The position numbers and the translations under genes were made by a program. Shown in pieces: positions 41,278 through 49,608 of a DNA stretch of 64,000 bases. Position 1 is the first letter of the stretch, and each line of letters opens with the position of its first letter. Origin of the DNA: Marichromatium purpuratum 984 (GTDB lineage: Bacteria; Pseudomonadota; Gammaproteobacteria; Chromatiales; Chromatiaceae); contig NZ_CP007031.1 in the NCBI RefSeq assembly GCF_000224005.2, forward strand, positions 1,641,001-1,705,000, given 5' to 3'. A model generated the notes under the pieces. The model saw only the letters and a program-made list of their open reading frames with translations, was not told the origin of the DNA and did not search any database.

Positions 41278-42639
41278 TCAACCCTCGCCGTTGGCCGAAC
41301 GGCTTGGAGTGGGTGGGGTGGTGTCGACGTGGGGGGCGGGGGCGTCGCGGCGCAGGGTGCGGGTGGCGGGGAAGTGGCAGGCGAAGGTGGTGCCCTGGCC
41401 GAGTTCGCTGGAGATGTTGAGGCTGGCGTCGTGGCGGTTGAGCACGTGTTTGACGATCGCCAGTCCCAGCCCGGTGCCGCCGGACTGGCGCGAGCGCGCG
41501 GCGTCGATGCGGTAGAAGCGCTCGGTGAGCCGGGGCAGGTGCTCGGGGGCGATGCCGGGGCCGTCGTCATCGACGACGAAGGTCGCGCCGTCCTTGTCCT
41601 GGCACCAGCGGATGCGGACGCGGGTGCCGGCGGGGGTGTGCTTGATGGCGTTGAAGACGAGGTTGGAGAAGGCGCTGCGCAGCTCGGGTTGGTTGCCGAG
41701 CAGCAGCAGTCCGGTGTCGATCAGGGGGTCGAGTCGGTGACCGGCATCGCCGATGGCCTGTGCCTCCTGGAGGATCAGTCGCAGCTCCTCGGGGACGTCG
41801 ACGCTGTGCTGGTCGGCGGGGCTGTCGTGCATCTCCAGACGCGAGAGGGTGAGCAGATCCTCGATGATCGAGCGCATCCGCTCGGCCTGGTTGTGCATCA
41901 GGGTCAGCGGGCGGCGGTGGGGCTCGGGGGTGTTGGGGGCGTCGAGCAGGTTCTCGACGAAGCCGCCGATCACCGTCAGCGGGGTGCGCAGCTCGTGCGA
42001 GGCATTGGCGACGAAGTCGCGTCGGATCATGTTGAGGTGATAGACCTTGGTGATGTCGCGCCCCACCACCAGACGCTGGCGCTTGCGTTCGCCGAAGGGG
42101 GCGATGCGCAGCGAGATCATCAGCGCGCGGTTGTGGGTGGGGGCGATGTCGAGCGGGCGCAGGTATTCGCCGTCGTGGAGAAAGTCGCCGAGTTCGGGGT
42201 GGCAGAAGACATCGAGGAAGTGCTGCCCGTCCTGCTCCGGCCAGTGGATGTCGAGCAGCTGCGCGGCGGCGGGGTTGGCCCAGTCGATGCGGTGGTGCTT
42301 GTCGAGGATCACCAGGGCGTCGGGGACGGCGTTGGCCGCCTCGCGGAAACGACGGGTGAAGCGGATCTGGCGCTTGCGCCCCTTGCGCCCGCGCTGCTGG
42401 TAGCGGGCGATGTTGCGATAGACCTCGCCCCAGAGTCCGCGCGGGAAGGGCGGGGCGAGCCGGTGCTGGCGGCGGATCAGGGTGCTGAGGTCGACCAGAC
42501 GGAAGATGTGGCGCCCGAGTGCAGGGGCGCTCGCCAGCGGGACGCTCCAGGCCGGCGCCAGGCCGCCGAGCCACAGCATCAGGGCACCGCCCGAGGGGAC
42601 GGCGAAGAGCGCAAGCTCGAAGAGCAGGGCACGGCGCAT
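41278..42639 (-). CDS. phoR: Phosphate regulon sensor histidine kinase PhoR
   Basis: 453 residues. Two short N-terminal hydrophobic segments (LLFELALFAVPSGGALMLWL) with no periplasmic domain are followed by a PAS domain (AVPDALVILDKHHRIDWANP) and a HisKA motif FVANASHELRTPLTVIGG (His ~214). The HATPase domain has FYRIDAARSRQSGGTGLGLA. The C-terminal ~25 residues are Pro/Thr-rich and poorly conserved. It is 20 bases downstream of phoB, the usual order. It senses phosphate status through the Pst transporter, whose genes are not in the window. Confidence 0.93.
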   Translation of the reverse strand: MRRALLFELALFAVPSGGALMLWLGGLAPAWSVPLASAPALGRHIFRLVDLSTLIRRQHRLAPPFPRGLWGEVYRNIARYQQRGRKGRKRQIRFTRRFREAANAVPDALVILDKHHRIDWANPAAAQLLDIHWPEQDGQHFLDVFCHPELGDFLHDGEYLRPLDIAPTHNRALMISLRIAPFGERKRQRLVVGRDITKVYHLNMIRRDFVANASHELRTPLTVIGGFVENLLDAPNTPEPHRRPLTLMHNQAERMRSIIEDLLTLSRLEMHDSPADQHSVDVPEELRLILQEAQAIGDAGHRLDPLIDTGLLLLGNQPELRSAFSNLVFNAIKHTPAGTRVRIRWCQDKDGATFVVDDDGPGIAPEHLPRLTERFYRIDAARSRQSGGTGLGLAIVKHVLNRHDASLNISSELGQGTTFACHFPATRTLRRDAPAPHVDTTPPTPSRSANGEG

Positions 42640-42659
42640 CGGGGCTCGGGCCTGTCGAC

Positions 42660-43346
42660 TCAGGTCTTGTCCGAGAAGCGGTAGCCGACGCCGCGCACGG
42701 TCTGCAACAGGCCGTCGTGACGGGTCGGCTCCAGCGCCTTGCGCAGTCGTCGGACATGGACGTCGACGGTGCGCTCCTCGACGTAGACCTGATCGCCCCA
42801 GACTTGATCGAGCAGCTGCGAGCGGCTGAAGGCGCGGTCGGCGTGGGTCATGAAGAAGTGCAGCAGACGATACTCGGTGGGGGCGACCTCCACCGGGCGG
42901 CCATTGGCGCTGACGCGATGGCCGATGTTGTCGATGCGCAGTCCGCCGATCTCGATCTCGTCGGCCGGTTCGCTCGGCTTGGCGCGGCGCAGCACCGCCT
43001 TGGTGCGGGCGATCATCTCGCGCGGCGAGAAAGGCTTGGCGATGTAGTCGTCGGCGCCGGTGTCGAGCCCCTTGACGCGATCCTCCTCCTCGCCCCGGGC
43101 GCTGATCATGATGATCGGCAGACCGCGGGTCTTGGGGTTCTGCTTGAGTTGCTGGGCCAGCTCCAGACCGGAGCGACCGGGCAGCATCCAGTCGAGCAGG
43201 ATGAGGTCGGGTTGATCGCTGGCGAGCAGCTTGCGGGCCTCGTCGGCATGACCGGCCTCGAGCACGCGGAACTCCGCGCTCTCGAGCGCAAAGCGCATCA
43301 CTTCGCGGATATCCGGTTCGTCGTCGATGACAAGAATGGTGGGCAT
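42660..43346 (-). CDS. phoB: Phosphate regulon response regulator PhoB
   Basis: 228 residues from the start at 43346 (MPTILVIDDEPDIREVMRFA). The OmpR-type receiver has phosphoacceptor Asp in LILLDWMLPGRSGLEL and the conserved Lys in DDYIAKPFSPREM. The C-terminal winged helix includes LLHFFMTHADRAFSRSQLLD and VDVHVRRLRKAL. It activates pho-box promoters when phosphorylated by PhoR. I did not find a convincing pho box upstream of it. Confidence 0.95.
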   Translation of the reverse strand: MPTILVIDDEPDIREVMRFALESAEFRVLEAGHADEARKLLASDQPDLILLDWMLPGRSGLELAQQLKQNPKTRGLPIIMISARGEEEDRVKGLDTGADDYIAKPFSPREMIARTKAVLRRAKPSEPADEIEIGGLRIDNIGHRVSANGRPVEVAPTEYRLLHFFMTHADRAFSRSQLLDQVWGDQVYVEERTVDVHVRRLRKALEPTRHDGLLQTVRGVGYRFSDKT

Positions 43347-43588
43347 CTTCGGGGGTCCTGGGTGCAATGGGCGCGGCGTCGGCGCGGCGTCGCGAAAGAG
43401 CTCGGATCGGAGCGACTGGCGCGGCCCTCGTGCCGCTGGGGCACGGGCGCCTGGGGTCGGGGTCTGTTGGGTTTCATTCTATGTACGATCGGTTACGGGG
43501 AGATGAACACCCCGGTGAGCGTGCGCCCTGCTGGCGGTGCCGATCGTCGATGCTGGGCAGCCGCCCCGGTGGGTTCGGGGCGGCGCCG

Positions 43589-43611
43589 ACGAGACGCCTT
43601 GCACGTCTCGT
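43589..43611 (-). terminator. Hairpin downstream of putP
   Basis: Perfect 8-base arms ACGAGACG and CGTCTCGT with a seven-base loop lie 11 bases after the putP stop on its strand. There is no T-tract, so this is a weak terminator candidate based on position. Confidence 0.4.
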
Positions 43612-43621
43612 GGGGCGGGAA

Positions 43622-45124
43622 TCAGCCGCGCATCTCGACACGCAACTGCTCGCGCACCTCGTCGAAGCGCTCGCCGAGGTGTGCCTGACCCTGACGATCG
43701 AACAGACTGACGATCACCACCGCGAGGGCCGAGAACAGCATGCCGGGGACGATCTCGTAGAGCGCGAACAGGCCGCCGTCGAGCTGCTTCCACACCACCA
43801 CGGTGAGACCGCCGACGATGATGCCGGCGAGCGCGCCCAGGCGCGTCATCCGTCGCCAGTAGAGCGAGAGCACCAGCGGCGCGCCGAAGGCGGCGCCGAA
43901 CCCGGCCCAGGCATAGGCGACCAGATCGAGCACCATGGCATCCGGGTCCATCGCCAGGGCGAAGGCGAACAGCGCGATGCTGACCACCGCCGCGCGCCCG
44001 ACCATCACCAGCTCACGCTCGCTGGCCTCGCGGCGCATCAGCGTGCGGTAGACGTCCTCGGTGAAGGCCGAGGAGCTGACCAGCAGCTGCGAGTCGGCGG
44101 TGCTCATGATCGCGGCGAGGATGGCTGCGAGCAGGATGCCGGCGATCACCGGGTGGAACAACAGGTTGACCAGCTCGATGAACACCGTCTCGCGGGCGTC
44201 GTCGAGCAGCGGCGCATCGAGCGTGATGATGCCGGCCAGCCCGGTGAGGGTGGCCCCGATCAGGGTGAGCGCCACCCAGGTGACGGCGATGCGGCGTGCG
44301 GTGGCGACCTTGCGCGGCGAGGCGATCGCCTGGAAGCGCGCGAGCACGTGCGGCTGGCCGAAGTAGCCGAGGCCCCAGGCGGCGAGCGAGACGATGCCGA
44401 TCCAGCCGATGGCGGTGCCGTCGATCTTGGTCATGGGGTCGAGCAGCTCGGGATTGAGGGTGTTGAGCTGATCGATCGCGCTGTCGCTGCCGCCGGCCAG
44501 CGAGCCGGCGAGCAGGGGGACTGCGATCAGCGCCACGGCCATCAGCAGGCCCTGCATCACGTCGGTCCAGGAGACGGCGAGGAAGCCGCCGATGGCGGTG
44601 TAGACGATGATCGAGAGCACCGCGATGCCGACGGCCCAGACATAGGGCAGGCCGAAGACCGACTCGAACAGCTTGCCGCCGGCGACCAGGCCAGAGGCGG
44701 TGTAGATCAGGAAGAACAGCAGGATGAACACCGCCGCGATGCCGCGCAGCAGACCGCTGGCGTCGGCGAAGCGATTGGCGAAGTATTCGGGCAGCGTCAG
44801 TGCGTTGCCGTAGGCGAAGCTGAACACGCGCAGTCGGGCGGCGACCACGAGCCAGTTGAGCCAGGTGCCGAACAGCAGGCCGCCGGCGAGCCAGATCGAC
44901 TCGAGCCCGGAGGCATAGGCGAAGCCGGGCAGGCCGAGCAGCAGCCAGCCGCTCATGTCCGAGGCGCTGGCGCTGAGCGCCGCGACCCCGCTGCCGAGTC
45001 GGCGGCCACCGAGGATGAAGTCGGAGAGATCGCGGGTGCGCTGATAGGCGTACCAGCCGATCAGCAGCACGATGACGAAATAGATGCTGAAGGTGATGGA
45101 GATGATGATTGGGTCTTGGGTCAA
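43622..45124 (-). CDS. putP: Sodium/proline symporter
   Basis: 500 residues with about 13 membrane helices of the SSS family. Diagnostic motifs are DFILGGRRLGSGVAALSASA (with SDMSGWLLLGLPG), VSWTDVMQG, WGLGYFGQPHVLARF and AIMSTADSQLLVSSSAFTED. The second carries Ser residues that coordinate Na+. It imports proline with Na+, useful for osmotic balance in a saline habitat. It stands as a single gene, divergent from the Nudix gene. Confidence 0.92.
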   Translation of the reverse strand: MTQDPIIISITFSIYFVIVLLIGWYAYQRTRDLSDFILGGRRLGSGVAALSASASDMSGWLLLGLPGFAYASGLESIWLAGGLLFGTWLNWLVVAARLRVFSFAYGNALTLPEYFANRFADASGLLRGIAAVFILLFFLIYTASGLVAGGKLFESVFGLPYVWAVGIAVLSIIVYTAIGGFLAVSWTDVMQGLLMAVALIAVPLLAGSLAGGSDSAIDQLNTLNPELLDPMTKIDGTAIGWIGIVSLAAWGLGYFGQPHVLARFQAIASPRKVATARRIAVTWVALTLIGATLTGLAGIITLDAPLLDDARETVFIELVNLLFHPVIAGILLAAILAAIMSTADSQLLVSSSAFTEDVYRTLMRREASERELVMVGRAAVVSIALFAFALAMDPDAMVLDLVAYAWAGFGAAFGAPLVLSLYWRRMTRLGALAGIIVGGLTVVVWKQLDGGLFALYEIVPGMLFSALAVVIVSLFDRQGQAHLGERFDEVREQLRVEMRG

Positions 45125-45361
45125 GCCGTCGCTCCTCGCAGGTATTGCTCCGATCCGGCTTGTCGAATCGGGTGGACAGGGTGCGGTAGTTTAGAACCTG
45201 GCGCGAGTGCCCACCAAATCGACGCGCCGGGGCGACAGTGCCGCCGGGTTACGGTTATGCTCCGTGCGTCAGCGGGGAAGGTCCGGAGCGGACGGCCCGG
45301 AGGCGCGCTTGGCCCTTGCGTGCGATGCCCCGCAACGCATTGATAGCGAAACGAGGTTGCC

Positions 45362-45928
45362 ATGTCCGAAGCCCGAATCATCAACTGCGAGACCCTGTAC
45401 GCCGGCAAGGTGATCGACGTCAACCGCGAGCAGGTAGAGCTGCCGGACGGTGCCGAGGTGGCGCTCGAGATCGTCCGCCACCCCGGTGGTGCGGCCACGG
45501 TCGCGCTCGACGACCAGGACCGGGTCTGTCTGCTGCGCCAGTTCCGTCACGCCGCCGGAGGCTGGCTGTGGGAGCTGCCCGCCGGGCGCATCGATCCCGA
45601 CGAGACGCCACAGCGCACCGCCGTGCGCGAGCTGGCCGAGGAGGCCGGGCTGGTGGCCGAGGAGTGGAACGATCTCGGGCCGATGCACGCCTCGCCCGGG
45701 GTGTTCACCGAGGTCATCCATCTGTGGCTGGCGCGCGGGCTCACCAGCCAGCCGGTCGCGCACGAACCCGGCGAGCTGATCGAGGTCCACTGGCTGCCCT
45801 TCAGTCAGGCGCTCGACTGGTGTCATGACGCCACCATCACCGATGCCAAGACGCTGATCGGGCTCTATCGCGCCAAGGCGATGATCCAGAACGATCTCGA
45901 CCTGCTCTCCGAGGGTTCGGGTTGTTGA
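45362..45928 (+). CDS. Nudix hydrolase, ADP-ribose pyrophosphatase type
   Basis: 188 residues. The Nudix box GRIDPDETPQRTAVRELAEE-AGL fits Gx5Ex7REUxEExGU exactly. LPDGAEVALEIVRHPGGAAT before it and the WELPAGRID segment resemble NudF-type ADP-ribose pyrophosphatases. The substrate is inferred from family only. A glutamine amidotransferase gene follows 4 bases downstream, suggesting an operon. Confidence 0.88.
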   Translation: MSEARIINCETLYAGKVIDVNREQVELPDGAEVALEIVRHPGGAATVALDDQDRVCLLRQFRHAAGGWLWELPAGRIDPDETPQRTAVRELAEEAGLVAEEWNDLGPMHASPGVFTEVIHLWLARGLTSQPVAHEPGELIEVHWLPFSQALDWCHDATITDAKTLIGLYRAKAMIQNDLDLLSEGSGC

Positions 45929-45932
45929 GGTC

Positions 45933-46661
45933 GTGATGATGAATGCACCGATGCGCGTCTGTGTCCTGCAACATGTCCCCTTCGAAGGGCCGGGGGCGAT
46001 CGGCGACTGGGTGCGTGCGCGCGGCCATGCCCTTCAGGTGGTACGGCTCGATCTCGGCGAGCCGCTGCCCGCGCTCGCCGAGATCGACTGGCTGGTGGTG
46101 ATGGGCGGCCCCATGGGGGTCGATCAGGAGCAGCGCCACCCCTGGCTCGCCACCGAGCGCGCGTTCATCTCGCGCGCCATCGGCGCCGACAAGACCCTGA
46201 TCGGCATCTGTCTCGGCGCCCAGCAGATCGCCGCCGCGCTGGGCGCGCGGGTGTGTCGCAACCCCGAGCGCGAGATCGGCTGGTTCCCGCTCGAACCCAG
46301 CGCCGAGGGTCGCGCTTCGGGGCTGTTCGCGGCGCTGCCCGAGGGATTCGAGGTCTTCCACTGGCACGGCGACACTTTCGCCCTGCCCGAGGGTGCGCAA
46401 CCGCTCGCCGCGAGCGCCGCCTGCGCCAACCAGGGCTTTCTCTTCGAGAGCCGGGTGCTGGGGCTGCAGTGCCATCTGGAGGCGACCACCGAGGGCGTCG
46501 AGCGGCTGCTCGTCCACTGCGCCGACGAACTCACCGAGACCGGCCCCTTCGTGCAATCGCCCGAGCATATCCGCGCCCAGCCCCCCGAGCACTACGCCCG
46601 ACTCCACCAGGCCCTGTTCGCGCTGCTCGACCGGATGGTGGAACTGGGTCGGGAGCTTTGA
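45933..46661 (+). CDS. Class I glutamine amidotransferase-like protein
   Basis: ~240 residues; GTG 45933, ATG 45936 or ATG 45939 are all possible starts. The nucleophile Cys lies in GICLGAQQIAAALGA, with the His/Glu of the triad in GLQCHLEATTEGVE. The oxyanion part is VMGGPMGVDQ. FHWHGDTFALPEGAQPLAAS is typical of stand-alone GuaA-like amidotransferases (YfeJ type). It is not fused to a synthetase, so the acceptor is unknown. It is probably co-transcribed with the Nudix gene. Confidence 0.85.
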   Translation: MMMNAPMRVCVLQHVPFEGPGAIGDWVRARGHALQVVRLDLGEPLPALAEIDWLVVMGGPMGVDQEQRHPWLATERAFISRAIGADKTLIGICLGAQQIAAALGARVCRNPEREIGWFPLEPSAEGRASGLFAALPEGFEVFHWHGDTFALPEGAQPLAASAACANQGFLFESRVLGLQCHLEATTEGVERLLVHCADELTETGPFVQSPEHIRAQPPEHYARLHQALFALLDRMVELGREL

Positions 46662-46683
46662 GCGGCGAACAGGAGCGTCCAGG

Positions 46684-46718
46684 CACCAGCCTTCAGCCGC
46701 CAGCCTTCAGCCTCCAGC
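46684..46718 (-). repeat. Degenerate heptamer array, five units
   Basis: Five successive 7-base units read on the plus strand: CACCAGC, CTTCAGC, CGCCAGC, CTTCAGC, CTCCAGC. Their reverse complements fit GCTG(G/A)NG. They are related to, and in opposite orientation from, the array at 46894-47005. Two more units of the same orientation, CTTCAGT and CTCCAGT, occur at 46869-46882. Confidence 0.7.
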
Positions 46719-46893
46719 GGGGAGGGCTGGCGCGCCTTGCCCGACCGGTCATCGATCGTTCGGGATGGGGGGCGTGACCGGATGGCCTCGGCGCTGATCC
46801 TCAACGTCTTCTTCGCACGGTCACGCATCCCACCCTACGGGCCGACGAATGCGCCACCAACGAGAAACCTTCAGTCTCCAGTGTGAGACCCAT

Positions 46894-47005
46894 GACTGGT
46901 GACTGGTGACTGGTGACTGGTGACTGGTGACTGGTGACTGGTGACTGGTGACTGGTGACTGGTGACTGGTGACTGGTGACTGATGACTGGTGACTGGCGG
47001 CTGGC
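46894..47005 (+). repeat. Heptanucleotide tandem array GACTGGT
   Basis: Twelve perfect copies of GACTGGT run from 46894 to 46977. They are followed by GACTGAT, one more GACTGGT, GACTGGC and GGCTGGC, to about 47005: 16 units in all. There are no spacers, so it is not a CRISPR array. It belongs to the short tandemly repeated heptamer class known in several bacteria. The copy number is likely to vary by slippage. Confidence 0.9.
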
Positions 47006-47076
47006 GGCTGGGAGCCAATCCGCAAGGCACGCTGCGCTTTGCCCGGCCTACACGTCTGAACGCCTTCCTCTTCTAT

Positions 47077-47110
47077 CGTCTTCGCGCCCTTCGGGTCTTT
47101 GCGGTTCAAT
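47077..47110 (+). repeat. Dispersed intergenic repeat, copy 3
   Basis: It reads CGTCTTCGCGCCCTTCGGGT then CTTTGCGGTTCAAT. It has the same ending and spacing as the copies at 4756-4790 and 14091-14123. It lies 18 bases past the end of the V-ATPase D gene and could act in transcript end formation. Confidence 0.45.
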
Positions 47111-47128
47111 TCTCCCGGCCGCTGGCCG

Positions 47129-47749
47129 CTACGTCTGTCTCTCGCGCAGCAGCTTCACCTGGAACAGGGCGTTGCGTTCTTCCTCTTCCAGCGCCGAGCG
47201 GATGAAGCGGATGGTGCGCTGGTAGCGGGGGATGATGTTGTACTTGAGCGCGTTGACGCGTTTCTGCGCCTTGCGTTGCTCTTCCATCAGTCGGTGCAGC
47301 GCGGTCTCGACCTCGCCGAGACGGGCGAGCAGCACCGCGGCCTCGGCGAGATTGGCGCGGGTGGCGTCGAAGCTCGCATCGGTGCCGAGCAGGCCGACGG
47401 GCTTGAGCGGCAGGCGCTCGCTGGCCACCGCCGGGTACTCGACACCGAGCGCGCGGTGCGGCAGGACGTTGACGCGCAGCGCCGGCTCGGCGCCGAGCGC
47501 GGCCTGACGGATACCGCGACTGCCCATGCGCAGGTGGGTGAGGCTGAGGCAGTGATAGGCCGCGCCGAGCGCGGTCTCGGCCTCGCGCCGCAGCGCGCGG
47601 TACTCGTCGATGCGCTCGTAGACCAGTCGGGTGAGCAGCTCGCGCTTGCGTTCGAGCAGATCGTGTCCGGCGATCAGGAACTGCGCCTGCTGCTGTAGCC
47701 GCAGCAGGCTGCTCTTGGTCGGCGGTATCTTGATCAGCGATTCGGTCAT
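47129..47749 (-). CDS. A/V-type ATPase subunit D
   Basis: 206 residues. The central rotor shaft of the ATPase. The N-terminal (PPTKSSLLRLQQQAQFLIAG) and C-terminal (VNALKYNIIPRYQRTIRFIR, EEEERNALFQVKLL) coiled-coil helices are typical of subunit D. It is the last gene of the minus-strand ATPase operon, after a YkgJ-like gene. Confidence 0.93.
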   Translation of the reverse strand: MTESLIKIPPTKSSLLRLQQQAQFLIAGHDLLERKRELLTRLVYERIDEYRALRREAETALGAAYHCLSLTHLRMGSRGIRQAALGAEPALRVNVLPHRALGVEYPAVASERLPLKPVGLLGTDASFDATRANLAEAAVLLARLGEVETALHRLMEEQRKAQKRVNALKYNIIPRYQRTIRFIRSALEEEERNALFQVKLLRERQT

Positions 47750-47767
47750 GGTGCCTGATTCCGGTGC

Positions 47768-48055
47768 TCAGCCCGAGGGGGCAGGGTTGGCGTCCTGGCG
47801 CGCGTCGATACAGTCGGGGCCGCCCATCTCGAACAGGCGACAGACCAGCGGGCGCTGTTCGTAGATGCGACAGCGCAGGGTGTCGCGATCGAGCGCGGCG
47901 CACCAGCCGTCGTCGAGCCGGAGCATGCAGATCCGGCCCCAGGCGTCCTCGGTGAGGAAACGCGCCGGCACCCCGGTGTCGGTCAGGCATACCGCCTCGA
48001 GCCGACAGCAGCAGGCACGGCAGTCGGCGCAGTCGATGGTGTCGTCAGTCGTCAT
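47768..48055 (-). CDS. YkgJ-family cysteine cluster protein
   Basis: 95 residues with eight cysteines. The pattern DCADCRACCCRLEAVCL, then CMLRLDDGWCAAL and LRCRIYEQRPLVCRLF, fits the UPF0153/YkgJ cluster, which is thought to bind zinc or an iron-sulfur cluster. Its function is unproven. It overlaps the end of the B subunit gene by 11 bases and is followed by subunit D, so it is a true operon member rather than a stray gene. Confidence 0.85.
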   Translation of the reverse strand: MTTDDTIDCADCRACCCRLEAVCLTDTGVPARFLTEDAWGRICMLRLDDGWCAALDRDTLRCRIYEQRPLVCRLFEMGGPDCIDARQDANPAPSG

Positions 48056-49424
48056 GGGGCAGGTGTCGCGCGAGGTCGGTTTCGTGGAGTCGGGTGAGCT
48101 GCTCGCGCGGGAAACGCGCCATCAGCCGCCAGGCCAGATCCAGGGTGTCGATGATCGAGCGTTCTTCGTGCTCGCCCTGGGTGACGAACTGGGCATCGAA
48201 GGCATCGGCGAATTCGAGGAAACGCTGGTCGCGCTCGGACAGCTCGTCGGCGCCGATGATCGAGGCGAGATTGCGGGTCTCCTGAGCGCGGGCGTAGAGG
48301 CTGTAGAGCTGGGCGGCGACCCGGGGGTGGTCCTCGCGGGTGTCGTCCTTGCCGATGCCGTCCTTCATCAGCCGCGACAGGCTCGGCGAGATGTGCACCG
48401 GGGGGTAGATACCACGATTGTGCAGCTCGCGTGAGAGCACGATCTGCCCCTCGGTGATGTAGCCGGTGAGGTCGGGGATGGGGTGGGTGATGTCGTCCGA
48501 GGGCATGGAGACGACCGGCATCATGGTGATCGACCCGCGTCGGTCGTGGATACGGCCGCAGCGCTCGTAGAGTTCGGCCAGATCGGAGTAGAGATAGCCC
48601 GGATAGCCCTTGCGTGCGGGCACGTCGCCCTTGGCGGTGGCGACCTCGCGCAGTGCCTCGGCGTAGTTGGTCATGTCGGTGAGCACCACCAGCACGTGGT
48701 GGTCGAGATCATAGGCCAGATACTCGGCGGCGGTGAGCGCGGCGCGGGGGAGGGTGAGCCGCTCCACCGGCGGGTCGTCGGCGAGGTTGACGAACATCAC
48801 CACGTTGCGCAGCACGCCCGAGTTGGCGAACTCGTCGCGGAAGAACTTGGCGTCGGCGTAGGAGACGCCCATGGCCGCGAACACGATCGAGAAGCTGGAG
48901 TTCTCGTCGACCAGCCTGGCCTGACGCACGATCTGGGCCGCGAGCCGGTTGTGCGGCAGGCCCGAGCCCGAGAAGATCGGCAGCTTCTGCCCCCGCACCA
49001 GGCTGTTGAGCCCGTCGATGGTCGAGACGCCGGTCTGGATGAACTCGCGCGGATAGGTGCGGGCGGCCGGATTGATGGCCGAGCCGCCCACCGGCCGCCG
49101 CAGCCCCGAGAGCACCGGCGGGCGCCCATCGCGCGGCTCGCCGAGGCCGTTGAGTTCGCGCCCCAGGATCTCGGGCGAGAGCGCGATCTCCACCGGCTCG
49201 TCGAGGAAGCGGACCCAGGTGTTCTCCAGGTCCAGATCATCCGTGCCCTCGAAGACCAGAATCAGCACCTCCTCGTCCGCTGCGCGGATGACCTGACCGT
49301 TGCGGATCTGGCCCGCATGGTTCTCGATCCGCACCCGGTCGCCGAAGGCCACGCCCGGCGTGTCCCTGACCACCAGGAGGCCGCCCCTGGCTTCAATGGC
49401 AGTGCGGTATTCCTTGATGCTCAT
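48045..49424 (-). CDS. A/V-type ATPase subunit B
   Basis: 459 residues. The non-catalytic nucleotide-binding subunit of the V1/A1 head. PIFSGSGLPHNRLAAQIVRQ replaces the Walker A loop, and VLTDMTNYAEALREVATAKG and YLYSDLAELYERCGRI are family motifs. The start (MSIKEYRTAIEARGGLL) has an AGGAT ribosome site. In the usual operon it follows A directly, but here 1727 bases separate them. The gene may have its own promoter at 49579-49608. Confidence 0.95.
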   Translation of the reverse strand: MSIKEYRTAIEARGGLLVVRDTPGVAFGDRVRIENHAGQIRNGQVIRAADEEVLILVFEGTDDLDLENTWVRFLDEPVEIALSPEILGRELNGLGEPRDGRPPVLSGLRRPVGGSAINPAARTYPREFIQTGVSTIDGLNSLVRGQKLPIFSGSGLPHNRLAAQIVRQARLVDENSSFSIVFAAMGVSYADAKFFRDEFANSGVLRNVVMFVNLADDPPVERLTLPRAALTAAEYLAYDLDHHVLVVLTDMTNYAEALREVATAKGDVPARKGYPGYLYSDLAELYERCGRIHDRRGSITMMPVVSMPSDDITHPIPDLTGYITEGQIVLSRELHNRGIYPPVHISPSLSRLMKDGIGKDDTREDHPRVAAQLYSLYARAQETRNLASIIGADELSERDQRFLEFADAFDAQFVTQGEHEERSIIDTLDLAWRLMARFPREQLTRLHETDLARHLPHDD

Positions 49425-49442
49425 GATGCAATGATCCTCGTT

Positions 49443-49458
49443 CGGCTCGATCGAGCCG
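49443..49458. promoter_or_regulatory. 16-base perfect palindrome upstream of subunit B gene
   Basis: CGGCTCGATCGAGCCG is fully self-complementary and lies 18 bases upstream of the B subunit start. It may be an operator, or a remnant of the junction where the insert meets the ATPase operon. It would also place a stable hairpin in the leader mRNA. Confidence 0.4.
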
Positions 49459-49578
49459 CAAATACTTGAACTCTTGGCCCGCCTGGGAATTCAAGTCTGG
49501 TTTTCGGCTTTGGTCTCTGGTTGACGAAGTGCATTTACCCTTCCGTAGCATTTTCATGAAGGGGTAGTCGCAATCGTT

Positions 49579-49608
49579 ACAGTAATTGCAGATATAACCA
49601 ATAGTCAA
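49579..49608 (-). promoter_or_regulatory. Candidate promoter for subunit B, YkgJ and subunit D genes
   Basis: On the minus strand TTGACT, an 18-base spacer and TACTGT resemble a sigma-70 promoter, at the positions expected to drive the B subunit gene ~155 bases downstream. The region is AT-rich compared with its surroundings. Based on box similarity only. Confidence 0.3.

Larger units (their letters stand above)
46662..47128. other. Repeat-rich convergent intergenic region
   Basis: 467 bases between the amidotransferase gene (plus) and the V-ATPase D gene (minus). It holds two heptamer arrays in opposite orientation, a two-unit array, and copy 3 of the dispersed repeat. An open frame on the minus strand encodes only translated repeat units (SPVTSHQ) and is not a gene. 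Confidence 0.6.

Noticed and set aside
46894-47012. Possible CRISPR array
   Set aside because: Units are seven bases with no spacers, so it is a simple tandem repeat.
46801-47109. Minus-strand open frame with SPVTSHQ repeats
   Set aside because: It is only the heptamer array translated; the flanking parts are low complexity and have no ribosome site.
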